From contig NZ_JAABLM010000006.1 of the NCBI RefSeq assembly GCF_009915155.1, positions 62,001 through 126,000 of the forward strand: a stretch of 64,000 bases of DNA, in the 5' to 3' direction. The notes under the pieces were generated by a model, which did not search any database, was not told the origin of the DNA, and saw nothing but the letters and a program-made list of their open reading frames with translations. A program made the position numbers and the translations under genes. The DNA comes from Flavobacterium ichthyis (lineage in GTDB: Bacteria > Bacteroidota > Bacteroidia > Flavobacteriales > Flavobacteriaceae). This document shows, one piece after another, positions 27,330 to 38,391 of the stretch (the stretch's first letter is position 1; each line of letters starts with the position of its first letter).

Positions 27330-28198
27330 ATCAAAGCCTCGAGAATAAAGATTGGCTGTATGAAATTAGTCCAAAAGGAAATCTTTTTGAGTTTAATTTT
27401 TCCGAAATTTGGCGTTACCGCGATTTGCTGCTTTTATTTGTAAAACGCGATATTGTTACCTATTACAAACAAACCATTTTAGGACCATTGTGGTTTCTAA
27501 TTCAGCCCGTTTTAACCTCAGTGGTTCAATTTGTTATTTTTAATAAAATTGCCCAAATTGAATCGGATGGCGTAAACTATTTTCTATTTGCGTTAGCAGG
27601 AAATACACTTTGGCTCTACTTTGCGGATTGTTTTAAATCTACCTCCGACACTTTTAAATCTAACCAAAATATTTTCGGCAAAGTTTATTTTCCAAGAGTC
27701 ATAATGCCCATGTCCGTCACGGTTTCTAACTTACTTAAATTTGGTATTCAGTTTTTGTTTTTCTTGATAGCATTAGGTTATTTTATTTTTCAAGACAGCA
27801 CATTAAGACCAAATTGGACAGTTGTGTTCCTTCCAATATTGTTAATTTTAATGGCGTTAATTTCAATGGGTTTCGGAATGGTAATTTCATCCATGACTAC
27901 CAAATATCGAGATTTGTCCTTTTTAGTAGGATTTGGAATTCAATTGTATATGTACCTCACACCAGTGGTTTATCCAACTTCGTTGGTGGTAGAAAAATTA
28001 AGACCCTATGGATACGAGAATTTTGTTTACTTGAACCCATTAACCAGTATTTTTGAGTTTTTCAAATATTCTTTTTTAGGTCAAGGAGAATTTAACACCT
28101 TTGGAATCATTTATTCAATAACATTTTCTGTATTTATTTTCTTGTTCGGATTAGTGATATTTAACAAAACCGAAAAGAATTTTATAGACACCGTATAA
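27314..28198 (+). CDS. ABC-2 type polysaccharide export permease (Wzm-like)
   Basis: A 294-residue permease with about six membrane helices. The N-terminal segment WRYRDLLLLFVKRDIVTYYKQTILGPLWF is the interface helix and first segment of the Wzm/TagG family. It would export lipid-linked polysaccharide across the inner membrane with a Wzt ATPase. No ATPase gene is adjacent; the only Wzt-like gene in the window starts at 56976, almost 29 kb downstream. It is translationally coupled to wzc by a 16-nt overlap. Confidence 0.92.
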   Translation: MEEKINQSLENKDWLYEISPKGNLFEFNFSEIWRYRDLLLLFVKRDIVTYYKQTILGPLWFLIQPVLTSVVQFVIFNKIAQIESDGVNYFLFALAGNTLWLYFADCFKSTSDTFKSNQNIFGKVYFPRVIMPMSVTVSNLLKFGIQFLFFLIALGYFIFQDSTLRPNWTVVFLPILLILMALISMGFGMVISSMTTKYRDLSFLVGFGIQLYMYLTPVVYPTSLVVEKLRPYGYENFVYLNPLTSIFEFFKYSFLGQGEFNTFGIIYSITFSVFIFLFGLVIFNKTEKNFIDTV

Positions 28199-28268
28199 AT
28201 TTACCAATGTTTTATGGTCAAATTTATCCAACGGCATGATTAATTAAATTACAAAATTTAGTAGTAGA

Positions 28269-29660
28269 ATGAAAATAAAAAAAATATGCTGCATTGGAGC
28301 CGGATACGTTGGAGGACCAACTATGGCTGTTATTGCGCAAAAATGTCCCGAAATTCAAGTAACCGTTGTAGATCTTAACGAGGCAAGAATTGCCGCTTGG
28401 AACCACCCCGATGTAAATCAAATTCCTATCTACGAGCCAGGATTAGCAGAAGTCGTAGCCGAAGCCAGAGGCAGAAATTTATTTTTTTCTACCGAAGTTG
28501 AAAAAGCCATTGCCGAAGCCGAAATGATTTTTATTTCAGTAAACACGCCAACAAAAACCTATGGTTCGGGAAAAGGTATGGCGGCAGATTTAAAATACAT
28601 AGAACTTTGTGCGCGACAAATTGCCAAGGTATCCACTTCGGATAAAATTGTTGTCGAAAAATCTACTCTTCCGGTGAGAACTGCCGAAGCGGTTAAAAAT
28701 ATTTTGGAAAATACCGGAAATGGTGTTCGTTTTCAAATTCTTTCCAACCCAGAGTTTTTAGCTGAAGGAACCGCAGTTCAAGATTTATTAAACCCGGACA
28801 GAATTTTAATTGGCGGAGATCCTTCGCCGGAAGGTCAGGAAGCCGTCGAAAAATTAATTGAAGTGTACGCCAATTGGGTGGATCGAAATAAAATTCTAAC
28901 CACAAATTTATGGTCGTCAGAATTGTCAAAACTTACAGCAAATGCTTATTTAGCACAAAGAGTTTCCTCGATCAATGCATTGTCTGAACTTTGCGAAAAA
29001 ACCGGTGCAAACGTTAATGAAGTGGCAAAAGCAATTGGAATGGACAGCCGAATAGGATCGAAATTTTTAAAAGCCTCTGTCGGTTTTGGAGGATCTTGTT
29101 TTCAAAAAGATATTTTGAATCTGGTTTACATTGCAAAATCTTATGGATTAACTGAAGTAGCCGATTATTGGGAACAGGTGATCATCATGAACGACCATCA
29201 AAAGCGTCGATTTGCACAAAAAATAGTTTCTACCTTATATAATACCGTTTCCGGAAAAAAAATAGCATTTTTAGGTTGGGCTTTTAAAAAAGATACAAAT
29301 GATACCCGTGAATCCGCAGCAATATACGTAGCAGACGAATTAATTAACGAGCAAGCCCAACTTGCTGTTTATGACCCCAAAGTAGAAGCACATCAAATTT
29401 ATAATGACTTAAATTATTTAGGAAACAGAACCGTTGATGAAAATAAAAGCAGCGTTTCCGTTACAAAAAATCCTTACGAAGCTATGGGAAATTCTCACGC
29501 TGTAGCCGTGCTAACCGAATGGGACGAATTTCGGGATTATGACTGGCAAAAAATTTATGACAAGATGTTAAAACCTGCTTTTATATTTGATGGACGAAAC
29601 ATTCTAAATGCCGAAAAATTAAAAGAAATAGGATTTATATACCACGGAATTGGGTCATAA
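28269..29660 (+). CDS. UDP-glucose 6-dehydrogenase (animal/plant-like type)
   Basis: Oxidises UDP-glucose to UDP-glucuronate with two NAD+. The 463-residue length and sequence are of the eukaryote-like UGDH class: NAD-binding [48 protein letters not shown], and catalytic C277 in [11 protein letters not shown]. It starts the nucleotide-sugar part of the cluster. The 221-nt gap after it holds the rfbB promoter and a 31-codon open frame of no evident significance. Confidence 0.93.
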   Translation: MKIKKICCIGAGYVGGPTMAVIAQKCPEIQVTVVDLNEARIAAWNHPDVNQIPIYEPGLAEVVAEARGRNLFFSTEVEKAIAEAEMIFISVNTPTKTYGSGKGMAADLKYIELCARQIAKVSTSDKIVVEKSTLPVRTAEAVKNILENTGNGVRFQILSNPEFLAEGTAVQDLLNPDRILIGGDPSPEGQEAVEKLIEVYANWVDRNKILTTNLWSSELSKLTANAYLAQRVSSINALSELCEKTGANVNEVAKAIGMDSRIGSKFLKASVGFGGSCFQKDILNLVYIAKSYGLTEVADYWEQVIIMNDHQKRRFAQKIVSTLYNTVSGKKIAFLGWAFKKDTNDTRESAAIYVADELINEQAQLAVYDPKVEAHQIYNDLNYLGNRTVDENKSSVSVTKNPYEAMGNSHAVAVLTEWDEFRDYDWQKIYDKMLKPAFIFDGRNILNAEKLKEIGFIYHGIGS

Positions 29661-29847
29661 GTTGATTAATAAATTTCAAAAAAAATATGTGTAGTAAGAA
29701 AAATAGGGAGGCTTTTACCAACGAACAATCGATTGAAGGAAACATTTTTGATGTCAATAAAGCCTCACAGATTTTACTATAAGTTTACACAATAAATCAA
29801 AAAATGTTTTTAATTTAGTAACATATACCGCAAGAAAACCATTAATT

Positions 29848-29876
29848 TTGCCAACCATTCAAAAAATTTAATTTTG
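29848..29876 (+). promoter_or_regulatory. Promoter of the rfbBCDA unit
   Basis: TTG (29848-29850), 18 nt, TAATTTTG (29869-29876), a full consensus match. The -7 element ends only five bases before the rfbB ATG at 29882, so the transcript would be leaderless or nearly so. Confidence 0.55.
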
Positions 29877-29881
29877 TTTCG

Positions 29882-30928
29882 ATGAAAAATATTTTAATTA
29901 CCGGAGGTGCCGGATTTATCGGTTCTCACGTAGTGAGAAGATTTGTAAACCAGTATCCAGATTATCACATTTTTAATTTAGATGCCCTAACTTATGCTGG
30001 AAACCTCGAAAATATTTCGGATATCGAACAAGCTCCTAACTATACTTTTTTAAAGGGAGATATTACTGATGCCGCTTTTATCGATTCATTATTCGAAAAA
30101 TATCAATTTGATGGCGTTTTACATTTAGCAGCAGAATCTCACGTGGATCGCTCAATTACAGATCCTTTGGCTTTTGTGAAAACAAATGTTTTCGGAACAA
30201 TGAACTTATTAAATGCCGCCAAAAACACCTGGAAAGAGAATTTTGAGGGCAAAAGATTTTACCATATTAGTACTGATGAAGTGTATGGAAGCTTAGGTCA
30301 AACCGGTCTTTTTACCGAAACAACACCTTACGACCCGAACTCTCCTTATTCTGCATCTAAAGCGAGTTCGGATCATTTTGTAAGAGCATACGGAGAAACA
30401 TACGGTTTACCTTATGTATTGACCAATTGCTCTAACAATTACGGTCCTAACCATTTCCCGGAAAAATTAATTCCGCTTTTTATCAATAATATCATCAACA
30501 ATAAGCCTTTACCAGTTTACGGCGACGGAAATTATACTAGAGATTGGCTTTTTGTAGAGGATCATGCTGTGGCAATTGACTTGGTTTTTCACAAAGGAAA
30601 AAATCACGAAACTTATAACATTGGAGGTTTCAACGAATGGAAAAATATTGATTTAGTGAAGCTGCTTTGTCAACAAATGGATCAAAAATTAAACAGAGAA
30701 AAAGGAACTTCCGAACAATTAATTACTTACGTAAAAGACCGTCCGGGTCATGATTTGCGCTATGCAATTGATGCTACAAAAATTAACCGCGAACTGGGTT
30801 GGAAACCATCCGTTACTTTTGAGCAAGGTTTAGAAAAAACCATCGATTGGTTTTTGAATAACCAAGAGTGGTTAAACAATGTAACCAGTGGAGAATACGC
30901 CAATTATTATACAAAACAATACAATTAA
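29882..30928 (+). CDS. rfbB: dTDP-glucose 4,6-dehydratase
   Basis: Converts dTDP-glucose to dTDP-4-keto-6-deoxyglucose, the branch point for both rhamnose and 3-amino sugars. The 348-residue SDR enzyme has the NAD-binding [24 protein letters not shown] with the catalytic Asp-Glu, and the [10 protein letters not shown] Tyr-x3-Lys pair. Its stop codon overlaps the rfbC start (TAATG). Confidence 0.97.
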   Translation: MKNILITGGAGFIGSHVVRRFVNQYPDYHIFNLDALTYAGNLENISDIEQAPNYTFLKGDITDAAFIDSLFEKYQFDGVLHLAAESHVDRSITDPLAFVKTNVFGTMNLLNAAKNTWKENFEGKRFYHISTDEVYGSLGQTGLFTETTPYDPNSPYSASKASSDHFVRAYGETYGLPYVLTNCSNNYGPNHFPEKLIPLFINNIINNKPLPVYGDGNYTRDWLFVEDHAVAIDLVFHKGKNHETYNIGGFNEWKNIDLVKLLCQQMDQKLNREKGTSEQLITYVKDRPGHDLRYAIDATKINRELGWKPSVTFEQGLEKTIDWFLNNQEWLNNVTSGEYANYYTKQYN

Positions 30929-31476
30929 TGTTAGTTGAACAAACCACAATCGAAGGATTAAAAATTATTACGCCAAAGATTTTTGGGGACGACAGAGGTT
31001 ATTTTTTCGAAGCCTACAATCAAAATGCTTATACTAAAAATGGGATTGACTTAGTTTTTATTCAAGATAATCAAAGTTCCTCCAAAAAAAATGTCATCAG
31101 AGGTTTACATTTGCAATTACCACCATTTGCTCAAAGTAAATTGGTGAGAGTTTTACAGGGCGAAATTTTGGATGTTGCCGTAGATGTTCGACCGGAATCA
31201 CCCACTTTTGGACAGCATTTTAGCATTGTACTTTCTGAGGAAAACCATAAACAATTGTTGATTCCCAAAGGTTTTGCACACGGATTTTCCGTCTTAAGCG
31301 AAGAAGCAGTTGTAGCCTATAAAATTGATGAAGTTTACGATAAAGACAGCGAAAGAAGCATTAAATTTGACGATCCGGCATTAGCAATTGATTGGAAAGT
31401 AAATTCAAGAGACGCTATCGTTTCTGAAAAAGACCAAATCGCTGGAACCTTAGCGGATTTAAAACCATTTTTATGA
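30928..31476 (+). CDS. rfbC: dTDP-4-dehydrorhamnose 3,5-epimerase
   Basis: Second step from dTDP-4-keto-6-deoxyglucose to dTDP-rhamnose. I start at the ATG at 30928 (182 aa), which overlaps the rfbB stop; a longer frame would run 60 nt into rfbB. The cupin-like enzyme shows DDRGYFFEAYNQ, NVIRGLHLQLPP with the catalytic His, and LIPKGFAHGFSVLSE. It overlaps rfbD by 4 nt. Confidence 0.97.
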   Translation: MLVEQTTIEGLKIITPKIFGDDRGYFFEAYNQNAYTKNGIDLVFIQDNQSSSKKNVIRGLHLQLPPFAQSKLVRVLQGEILDVAVDVRPESPTFGQHFSIVLSEENHKQLLIPKGFAHGFSVLSEEAVVAYKIDEVYDKDSERSIKFDDPALAIDWKVNSRDAIVSEKDQIAGTLADLKPFL

Positions 31477-32339
31477 AAAAAATTCTCGTAACTGGAGCAA
31501 ACGGTCAGCTGGGAAGTGAAATTAACGCAATTTCTCGCAACCTATCCGGCTACGAATTCGTTTTTGCCACCCGTGAAAATTTTTCCTTAGAAGATTCTTT
31601 CTATATTTCGGAATATTTAGAACATTTACAACCAGATATAATTATAAATTGTGCCGCATACACGGCCGTTGACAAAGCAGAAACTGACAAAGCCGCAGCA
31701 GAAGCCGTCAACCACACAGCTGTAGAAGCGATGGCAAAATATTGTTTTAAAAAAAATTCAAATTTATTGCATATTTCTACCGATTACGTTTTTAACGGAA
31801 ATTCGGCAAAAGCATTAGACGAAAACGCAGCAGTTGCACCAATCAATTTTTATGGCGAAAGTAAATTGCGTGGGGAAGAAGCTGCAATGAGGGAAAATCC
31901 TACCAGCATTATCATCAGAACCGCTTGGGTTTATTCGGAATTTGGGAATAATTTTGTAAAAACGATGATGAAGCTCATGAACGAGCGAGATAGCTTAAAC
32001 ATTGTGAATGATCAAATAGGAAGTCCAACATATGCAGGCGATTTGGCGAAAGCCATTTTAAAAATAATCGATTCGGGCGTTTGGCATCCAGGAATGTATC
32101 ATTATTCGAACAAAGGTGAAATTTCCTGGTATGATTTTGCAAAAGATATTAAAGAACTGGCAAATTTAAACTGTGAACTTACTGGAATCCCAACAACGGC
32201 ATACCCAACTCCGGCAAAAAGACCAGCATTTTCGCTACTAAATACTAAAAAAATTAGTGAAACCTATCAAGTAGAAATTCCTTTTTATAAAGATAGTTTA
32301 CAAAAAGTGATTCAAAAATTACAATCCAATAAAAATTAA
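31473..32339 (+). CDS. rfbD: dTDP-4-dehydrorhamnose reductase
   Basis: NAD(P)H-dependent reductase giving dTDP-L-rhamnose. The 288-residue SDR protein has GANGQLGSEINAI, the long motif NCAAYTAVDKAETD, the STDYVFNG block, and YGESKLRGE with the catalytic Tyr-Lys. It starts within the end of rfbC (ATGA overlap). Confidence 0.96.
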   Translation: MKKILVTGANGQLGSEINAISRNLSGYEFVFATRENFSLEDSFYISEYLEHLQPDIIINCAAYTAVDKAETDKAAAEAVNHTAVEAMAKYCFKKNSNLLHISTDYVFNGNSAKALDENAAVAPINFYGESKLRGEEAAMRENPTSIIIRTAWVYSEFGNNFVKTMMKLMNERDSLNIVNDQIGSPTYAGDLAKAILKIIDSGVWHPGMYHYSNKGEISWYDFAKDIKELANLNCELTGIPTTAYPTPAKRPAFSLLNTKKISETYQVEIPFYKDSLQKVIQKLQSNKN

Positions 32340-32345
32340 AAATAC

Positions 32346-33227
32346 ATGAAAGGCATCATATTAGCAGGAGGTTCAGGAACAAGATTGTACCCGTTAACCC
32401 GTTCGATTTCAAAACAGTTAATGGCAATTTACGACAAGCCAATGATTTATTATCCGCTTTCGGTATTGATGCTTTCGGGAATTAATGAAATTTTGATCAT
32501 TTCTACACCTCATGACTTGCCTAATTTCAAAAACCTTTTAGGCGATGGCTCTGATTTTGGAATCAAACTTGAATATTCCGAACAACCTAGCCCTGATGGT
32601 TTGGCACAAGCGTTCATTATAGGGGAGAAATTTATTGGGAATGACGATGTTTGCCTCATTTTAGGCGACAATATATTTTATGGTCACGGTTTAACCGAAT
32701 TGCTGAAAACCGCAGTTCAAAATGTAACGGTTGCCAAAAAAGCAACTGTTTTTGGGTACTACGTTCAAGACCCGGAACGTTATGGCGTGGCAGAGTTTGA
32801 CAAGCAAGGAAATGTAATTTCAATTGAAGAAAAACCGGCAGCCCCTAAAAGTAATTATGCCGTTGTCGGACTTTATTTTTATCCAAATTCTGTGGTTAAA
32901 ATTGCCAAAGGAATCAAGCCAAGTGCGAGAGGTGAACTAGAAATTACCACAGTAAACCAAGAATATTTGGCGGAGAAAAATCTAAAAGTAGAACTCATGG
33001 GACGTGGTTACGCTTGGCTTGATACCGGAACCCACGAGTCTTTATTGGAAGCTTCTAATTTTATTCAAACCATTGAAAAAAGACAAGGGTTAAAAGTAGC
33101 TTGTTTAGAAGAAATTGCTTACGAAATGGGGTATATTTCTAAAGAAAAATTAATTGAGCTAGCAACACCACTTCAAAAAAACGAATACGGACAATATTTG
33201 TTGAGATTAGCAAACCGAAAAAAGTGA
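32346..33227 (+). CDS. rfbA: Glucose-1-phosphate thymidylyltransferase
   Basis: Makes dTDP-glucose from glucose-1-phosphate and dTTP, the entry step of the rhamnose and 3-amino-sugar branches. At 293 residues it is normal length, with the nucleotidyltransferase loop [24 protein letters not shown] and [17 protein letters not shown]. It overlaps the next gene by 4 nt. Confidence 0.97.
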   Translation: MKGIILAGGSGTRLYPLTRSISKQLMAIYDKPMIYYPLSVLMLSGINEILIISTPHDLPNFKNLLGDGSDFGIKLEYSEQPSPDGLAQAFIIGEKFIGNDDVCLILGDNIFYGHGLTELLKTAVQNVTVAKKATVFGYYVQDPERYGVAEFDKQGNVISIEEKPAAPKSNYAVVGLYFYPNSVVKIAKGIKPSARGELEITTVNQEYLAEKNLKVELMGRGYAWLDTGTHESLLEASNFIQTIEKRQGLKVACLEEIAYEMGYISKEKLIELATPLQKNEYGQYLLRLANRKK

Positions 33228-33622
33228 TTTCACAAAAAGCACATATCATCCAGTTGCCACAAATTCCCGATGAACGAGGGAATTTGTCGTTTTTTGAATT
33301 TCCTAATCAAATTCCGTTTGAAATAAAAAGAACTTACTGGATTTATGATATTCCGGGAGGCGAAAATAACGGGCACGCTTTTCGAAATCAAACCGAACTA
33401 ATTGTGGCGCTTTCGGGTAGTTTTGAGATTCTAACCCATGATGGAAAAGTTGAAGAAAAATTTACTTTAAATCGGGCAAACAAAGGTGTTTTAGTTCCCA
33501 AAATGCATTGGCGACAAATACACAATATTTCGACAAATGCTGTGGTTTTAGTAGTTAGTGATGCTGCTTTCGATGAAAATGATTATATTCGAGACTTTGA
33601 CGATTTTTTAAAACAAATATAA
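33224..33622 (+). CDS. FdtA/QdtA-like cupin, variant copy without second active-site histidine
   Basis: A 132-residue single-domain cupin of the WxcM/FdtA family, whose members isomerise dTDP-4-keto-6-deoxyglucose to a 3-keto form. It starts with GTG at 33224, overlapping rfbA by 4 nt. Where the family has HxH followed by Lys, this copy has H51-A-F53-R54, so the second histidine is missing. It is 1 nt from an intact paralogue. It may be a non-catalytic partner or have a changed specificity. Confidence 0.82.
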   Translation: MISQKAHIIQLPQIPDERGNLSFFEFPNQIPFEIKRTYWIYDIPGGENNGHAFRNQTELIVALSGSFEILTHDGKVEEKFTLNRANKGVLVPKMHWRQIHNISTNAVVLVVSDAAFDENDYIRDFDDFLKQI

Positions 33623-33623
33623 A

Positions 33624-34034
33624 ATGCAAACTATTGACGATTGCCACAAAATCTCCTTACCAACTGTCTTGAGTAGCGAAGGAAAGCTGGTGGCTTTGGA
33701 AAACAATTTGCAGCTACCATTCACTGTTCGTCGTGTTTATTATTTATACGACATTCCCTTTGGAAGTCAACGCGGTGGACATGCACACAAAAAGTTAGCG
33801 CAATATCTCATTGCCGTTAGCGGGTCTTTCACCGTAACTTTAGACGACGGAACTAATAAAAAAGAAATTTTTTTAAACAATCCTTCCGAAGCACTGTTTT
33901 TGCAACCGGGAGTTTGGCGTGAAATTCATAATTTTTCTAGCGGTAGCATTTGTTTGGTTTTGGCTTCCGCCGAATTTACAGAAGATGACTACATTCGGGA
34001 TTATCATTCATTTCAAAAATTTCGGACACTATGA
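33624..34034 (+). CDS. dTDP-4-keto-6-deoxyglucose 3,4-ketoisomerase (FdtA/QdtA family)
   Basis: A 136-residue cupin with the intact family signature GGHAHKKLAQYLIAVSGS (H53, H55, K56). It should convert dTDP-4-keto-6-deoxyglucose to the 3-keto-hexose needed by the aminotransferase two genes downstream. FdtA (galacto) and QdtA (gluco) products cannot be told apart by eye. The gene is tightly packed, with a 4-nt overlap with the next. Confidence 0.88.
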   Translation: MQTIDDCHKISLPTVLSSEGKLVALENNLQLPFTVRRVYYLYDIPFGSQRGGHAHKKLAQYLIAVSGSFTVTLDDGTNKKEIFLNNPSEALFLQPGVWREIHNFSSGSICLVLASAEFTEDDYIRDYHSFQKFRTL

Positions 34035-34975
34035 TTTCGGTAAAAAAATACCAACCAGAATATGCAGATGGCTGGAATAATTTTGTTGAAAACAGCAAAA
34101 ACGGCATTTTTTTATTTCACCGAAAATACATGGAATACCATCAACATCGTTTTGAAGATGCTTCATTAATTTTCTATAAAAAAAATAAAGTAGTGGCTGT
34201 TTTTCCTGCCAATGTTATGGGAAACGTTGTTTATTCTCACCAAGGACTTACTTTTGGAGGATTAATTTTGGCAAAAAAAATAACAACGCCAGAAGTTTTT
34301 GAAGTTTATAATTTGCTCAAAAAGCAGTACCAATCCTTAAGTTTTGAAAAGATAATTTATAAAAAAATTCCCACTATTTTTTCGGAAATAGCTTCAGAGG
34401 AAGATCTTTATGCCATGTTTTTGGACGATGCAGTACTTTTTCGCAGAGATTTATCTTCTGTAATCAATCTGCAAAACGCAATAAATTTTTCTGAAACTAA
34501 AAAACAAAATGTACGAAAAGGCAAGGCAAAAAAATTACAGGTTCGGGAAATTTTTGAAGCAAATCTGTTTTGGGAACTTTTAGAAAAAACTTTACAAAAA
34601 TTTGACGTAAAGCCGGTTCATACATTACAAGAAATCGATTACCTTCGAAGTTCATTTCCTGAAAATATTAAATTTTTTGGGGTTTACGATTCTGAAAAAT
34701 TATTAGCGGGAACTGTGATTTACCAATTTAAAAATGTGGTGCACACACAATATATGGCAAGTAGCGTTGAAGGTAAAAAAATAGGGGCTTTAGACTACTT
34801 GATTTTCGAATTGCTCAAAAAATATGCTGATTCGGAAAAATATTTTAGCTTTGGTATTTCCACCGAAAACAATGGTAGAGATTTAAACGAAGGCTTGCTA
34901 TTGCAAAAAGAAATGTTCGGTGCAAGGGCTTTAGTTTTAGATCATTATGAAATAAATTTAATTTCAAAAAGATGA
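34031..34975 (+). CDS. GNAT/FemAB-like acyltransferase, probably for a dTDP-3-amino sugar
   Basis: A 314-residue protein with two GNAT-like halves of the FemAB/BioF2 type. The N half includes [19 protein letters not shown] and [20 protein letters not shown]; the C half includes [19 protein letters not shown] and [14 protein letters not shown]. Its place between the ketoisomerase and the aminotransferase, with 4-nt overlaps on both sides, makes N-acylation of the 3-amino sugar likely. Known FdtC/QdtC enzymes are hexapeptide-repeat proteins, so this would be a different fold for that step; the role is inferred from context. Confidence 0.7.
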   Translation: MISVKKYQPEYADGWNNFVENSKNGIFLFHRKYMEYHQHRFEDASLIFYKKNKVVAVFPANVMGNVVYSHQGLTFGGLILAKKITTPEVFEVYNLLKKQYQSLSFEKIIYKKIPTIFSEIASEEDLYAMFLDDAVLFRRDLSSVINLQNAINFSETKKQNVRKGKAKKLQVREIFEANLFWELLEKTLQKFDVKPVHTLQEIDYLRSSFPENIKFFGVYDSEKLLAGTVIYQFKNVVHTQYMASSVEGKKIGALDYLIFELLKKYADSEKYFSFGISTENNGRDLNEGLLLQKEMFGARALVLDHYEINLISKR

Positions 34976-36051
34976 TTAAGTTTCTTGATTTACAACAAAA
35001 AAACCTCGTTCACCAAGAAGAGATTGAGCAAAAGCTATTAGAGGTGTTTCGCAGTGGTCATTATTTGCTTGGAAATGAAACAGCGGCTTTCGAGAAAAAT
35101 CTTTCACAATATATTGGAGCACCTTATTGTATAAGTTGTGGTAACGGATACGATGCGTTGAGGTTAATTTTTAGGGCCTACATAGAGTTAGGGTTCATGA
35201 AACCTGGCGACGAGATAATTGTTCCAGCTCATACGTTTATAGCATCTATTTTAGCCATTACCGAAAATGGTTTGGTTCCCGTTTTTGTGGAGCCTGATTT
35301 AGAAACTTATAATATCGATATCAATTTAATCGAAAGCCATATAACCGAAAAAACAAAAGGCATTATGTTAGTTCATCTCTATGGTCGCGCGGTTTTTTCG
35401 GAAAAAATCACACAATTAAAACAAAAGTATTCCCTTAAAATCATTGAAGATAATGCACAAGCGATTGGGGCAATTATTCAAGATAAAAAGTCAGGTAACT
35501 TGGGAGATGCTTCCGGATTTAGTTTTTATCCGGGGAAAAATTTAGGCGCTTTGGGTGATGCTGGAGCCGTTTGTTGTCAAGATGAAGAACTTGCTACAAC
35601 CATCAGGGCAATTGCCAATTACGGTTCTCAAAAAAAATATGTTAACCAATACAAAGGATTAAACAGTAGGATTGATGAATTTCAAGCTGCGATATTGAAT
35701 ATAAAGTTGCAATATTTGGACGCTGAAAACGAAGCTCGCAGAAAAATTGCTGAACAATATTGTAGGCAAATTCAAAATCCTGACGTATTTTTGCCGTCCC
35801 TACCGCAAAACCGCGAAGAACACGTGTGGCATTTGTTTGTAGTTAGAAGCAAAAACCGCGAATACCTTCAGCGTATTTTACGGGAAAATGGAGTAGAAAC
35901 GCTTATCCATTATCCTATTCCTCCCCACAAACAAGAAGCGTACAAAGAATACCATGCTGTTCATTTGCCTATTACGGAAATGTTAGCAGATGAGGTGCTA
36001 AGTTTGCCTATTGTCTCGAAAGGTTTTGTAAGTTTAAGTAAAGTAATTTGA
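34972..36051 (+). CDS. dTDP-3-keto-sugar aminotransferase (DegT/DnrJ/EryC1/StrS family)
   Basis: A PLP-dependent sugar aminotransferase of 359 residues. It shows [36 protein letters not shown] and the PLP lysine K189 in [18 protein letters not shown]. With the upstream ketoisomerase it would make dTDP-3-amino-3,6-dideoxyhexose (Fuc3N or Qui3N series). It ends the tight block that follows rfbA. Confidence 0.92.
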   Translation: MIKFLDLQQKNLVHQEEIEQKLLEVFRSGHYLLGNETAAFEKNLSQYIGAPYCISCGNGYDALRLIFRAYIELGFMKPGDEIIVPAHTFIASILAITENGLVPVFVEPDLETYNIDINLIESHITEKTKGIMLVHLYGRAVFSEKITQLKQKYSLKIIEDNAQAIGAIIQDKKSGNLGDASGFSFYPGKNLGALGDAGAVCCQDEELATTIRAIANYGSQKKYVNQYKGLNSRIDEFQAAILNIKLQYLDAENEARRKIAEQYCRQIQNPDVFLPSLPQNREEHVWHLFVVRSKNREYLQRILRENGVETLIHYPIPPHKQEAYKEYHAVHLPITEMLADEVLSLPIVSKGFVSLSKVI

Positions 36052-36080
36052 CCGCTAGAAGTCAATAACTAATAAAAAAT

Positions 36081-37049
36081 ATGTTGAAAATATTAATAAC
36101 AGGAGGAGCAGGTTTTATAGGCTCTAATTTATGCGAACATTTTTTGGGTAAAGGGTATCAAGTAGTATGCTTGGATAACTTTGCAACTGGTCATCGACAT
36201 AATATTGAACCTTTCTTTGCGAATCCAAATTTTAAATTGATTGAAGGCGATATTAGAAATTTAGATACGTGTCATGAAGCTACAAAAAATGTAGATTACG
36301 TTTTGCATCAGGCCGCATTAGGTTCGGTTCCTCGATCTATCAATGATCCCATTACAAGTAATGACGTAAATGTTTCTGGTTTTTTAAACATGTTAGTCGC
36401 CTCAAGAGATGCTCATGTAAAGCGGTTTATTTATGCAGCAAGTTCCTCTACCTATGGAGATTCTGAAGCGTTGCCAAAAGTAGAAGATATCATTGGAAAA
36501 CCATTATCGCCATACGCCATAACAAAATATGTCAATGAGTTATATGCCGATATTTTTAGTAAAACTTATGGGCTTGAAACCATTGGACTTCGATATTTTA
36601 ATGTCTTCGGACGGCGTCAAGATCCAAACGGAGCTTATGCAGCTGTAATTCCGTTGTTTGTAAAACAATTTATGAATTATGAAAGTCCGGTAATTAACGG
36701 AACAGGAGATTTTTCGCGCGATTTTACTTATGTAGATAACGTGGTACAAATGAATGAGCTTGCCATGACGACTGATAATCCTTTGGCTATCAACACGGTA
36801 TATAATACGGCGGTTGGAGATCGAACTACGTTAAACGAATTGGTTAACTATTTAAAAGAATTTTTAAGCGAAAAGGATCAAGCCATCGCTCAAGTCGAAA
36901 TACAATATGGTCCAAATAGGAAAGGTGATATTCCACATTCATTGGCTAGTATTGATAAGGCCAATAAATTGTTAGGATACAAACCCACTCATGTAATAAA
37001 AGCCGGTTTAAAAGAAGCTGTCGATTGGTATTGGGAAAATTTAAAATAA
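36081..37049 (+). CDS. UDP-N-acetylglucosamine 4-epimerase type SDR (WbpP/TviC-like)
   Basis: A 322-residue extended SDR with [25 protein letters not shown], and [13 protein letters not shown] with the catalytic Tyr-x3-Lys. [19 protein letters not shown] is typical of WbpP/TviC enzymes that act on UDP-GlcNAc(A). The next gene is a UDP-HexNAc dehydrogenase, so the pair probably gives UDP-GalNAcA. UDP-glucose 4-epimerase is less likely because of the RRQDPNG loop. Confidence 0.88.
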   Translation: MLKILITGGAGFIGSNLCEHFLGKGYQVVCLDNFATGHRHNIEPFFANPNFKLIEGDIRNLDTCHEATKNVDYVLHQAALGSVPRSINDPITSNDVNVSGFLNMLVASRDAHVKRFIYAASSSTYGDSEALPKVEDIIGKPLSPYAITKYVNELYADIFSKTYGLETIGLRYFNVFGRRQDPNGAYAAVIPLFVKQFMNYESPVINGTGDFSRDFTYVDNVVQMNELAMTTDNPLAINTVYNTAVGDRTTLNELVNYLKEFLSEKDQAIAQVEIQYGPNRKGDIPHSLASIDKANKLLGYKPTHVIKAGLKEAVDWYWENLK

Positions 37050-37083
37050 TAACAACACTATATTTAAAATCAAAATACATTTA

Positions 37084-38370
37084 ATGAGCTTACCAAAAAT
37101 TGCAGTTATAGGTTTAGGATATGTTGGATTGCCTTTGGCGAGATTATTTGCTACAAAATATCCGGTAGTGGGATTTGATATTAATCAATCCCGTATAGAC
37201 AGTTTAAATTCCGGGACTGATAACACGCTGGAAGTGGAAGATGAAGTTTTACAAGAAGTACTCGTAAAAACGCTCAACGAAACTACTCATGGATTGTTAT
37301 GTTCATCATCGTTGGCGGATATTGCGGACTGTAATTATTATATTGTTACTGTACCAACTCCAGTTGATAAAAACAACCGTCCGGATTTAACGCCACTTTA
37401 CAAAGCCAGCGAAACAGTTGGAAAAGTTCTTAAAAAAGGTGATATCGTTATCTACGAATCAACCGTTTATCCTGGAGCGACAGAAGATGACTGCATTCCG
37501 GTAGTAGAAAAAACTTCGGGCTTACAATTCAATGTCGATTTTTTTGCAGGATATTCTCCTGAAAGAATTAATCCTGGCGATAAAGAACATACAGTCGAGA
37601 AAATATTGAAAGTAACTTCAGGTTCCACACCAGAAGTAGGCGAAAAAGTAAATGATTTGTACAAATCAGTTATCACAGCGGGAACGCATTTAGCACCAAC
37701 CATAAAAGTAGCCGAAGCAGCCAAAGTGATTGAAAATTCGCAAAGAGACATCAACATTGCATTTGTCAATGAATTGGCTAAAATTTTCAATTTGATGGAC
37801 ATTGATACCCATGCCGTTTTAGAAGCAGCGGGAACCAAATGGAATTTTTTACCCTTTAAACCAGGATTGGTAGGAGGTCATTGCATTGGGGTAGATCCTT
37901 ATTATTTGGCACAAAAAGCGCAGGAACACGGTTACCATCCCGAAATTATTTTGGCGGGAAGACGCTTAAACGATTCTATGGGAGAATATGTCGCTTCGCA
38001 AGTAGTGAAATGCATGATTAAAAAAGGAATTAAAGTAAATGGTGCAGAAATCCTGATGCTAGGGGTTACTTTCAAAGAAAATTGTCCGGACGTTAGAAAT
38101 ACTAAAATTGTAGATGTGATTAAAGCTTTGAAAGAATATTCTGTAAATGTTACGATTTTCGATCCATGGGCAAATCCACAAGAACTGTTACACGAATATA
38201 ACTTAGAATCTCATTCCACGCTAATTGATGGGAAAAAATTTGACGCTGTAGTTTTAGGAGTCGCACACAATGAATTTAAAACATTAAATTTCGATACACT
38301 CAAAAAAGACAATGCAATTGTATATGATGTAAAAGGCGTTTTAGAAGTAGAGGTCAACGGAAAGTTGTAA
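37084..38370 (+). CDS. UDP-N-acetylhexosamine 6-dehydrogenase (WbpO/TviB-like)
   Basis: A 428-residue nucleotide-sugar dehydrogenase producing a UDP-HexNAc uronic acid. It shows the NAD-binding [30 protein letters not shown], and catalytic C267 in [19 protein letters not shown]. It is a different class from the UDP-glucose dehydrogenase at 28269. With the epimerase 34 nt upstream, UDP-GalNAcA is the likely product. Confidence 0.92.
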   Translation: MSLPKIAVIGLGYVGLPLARLFATKYPVVGFDINQSRIDSLNSGTDNTLEVEDEVLQEVLVKTLNETTHGLLCSSSLADIADCNYYIVTVPTPVDKNNRPDLTPLYKASETVGKVLKKGDIVIYESTVYPGATEDDCIPVVEKTSGLQFNVDFFAGYSPERINPGDKEHTVEKILKVTSGSTPEVGEKVNDLYKSVITAGTHLAPTIKVAEAAKVIENSQRDINIAFVNELAKIFNLMDIDTHAVLEAAGTKWNFLPFKPGLVGGHCIGVDPYYLAQKAQEHGYHPEIILAGRRLNDSMGEYVASQVVKCMIKKGIKVNGAEILMLGVTFKENCPDVRNTKIVDVIKALKEYSVNVTIFDPWANPQELLHEYNLESHSTLIDGKKFDAVVLGVAHNEFKTLNFDTLKKDNAIVYDVKGVLEVEVNGKL

Positions 38371-38391
38371 TAGTTAGCCAAAAAAACATAC

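Noticed and set aside
29687-29782. 31-codon open frame between the UDP-glucose dehydrogenase gene and rfbB
   Set aside because: It starts with ATG and has no recognised domain or spacing clue. In an AT-rich gap such frames are expected by chance, so I do not call it a gene.
33224-33622. First FdtA-like gene as a pseudogene
   Set aside because: The frame is intact, of normal length and translationally linked to both neighbours; only one signature residue pair has changed.
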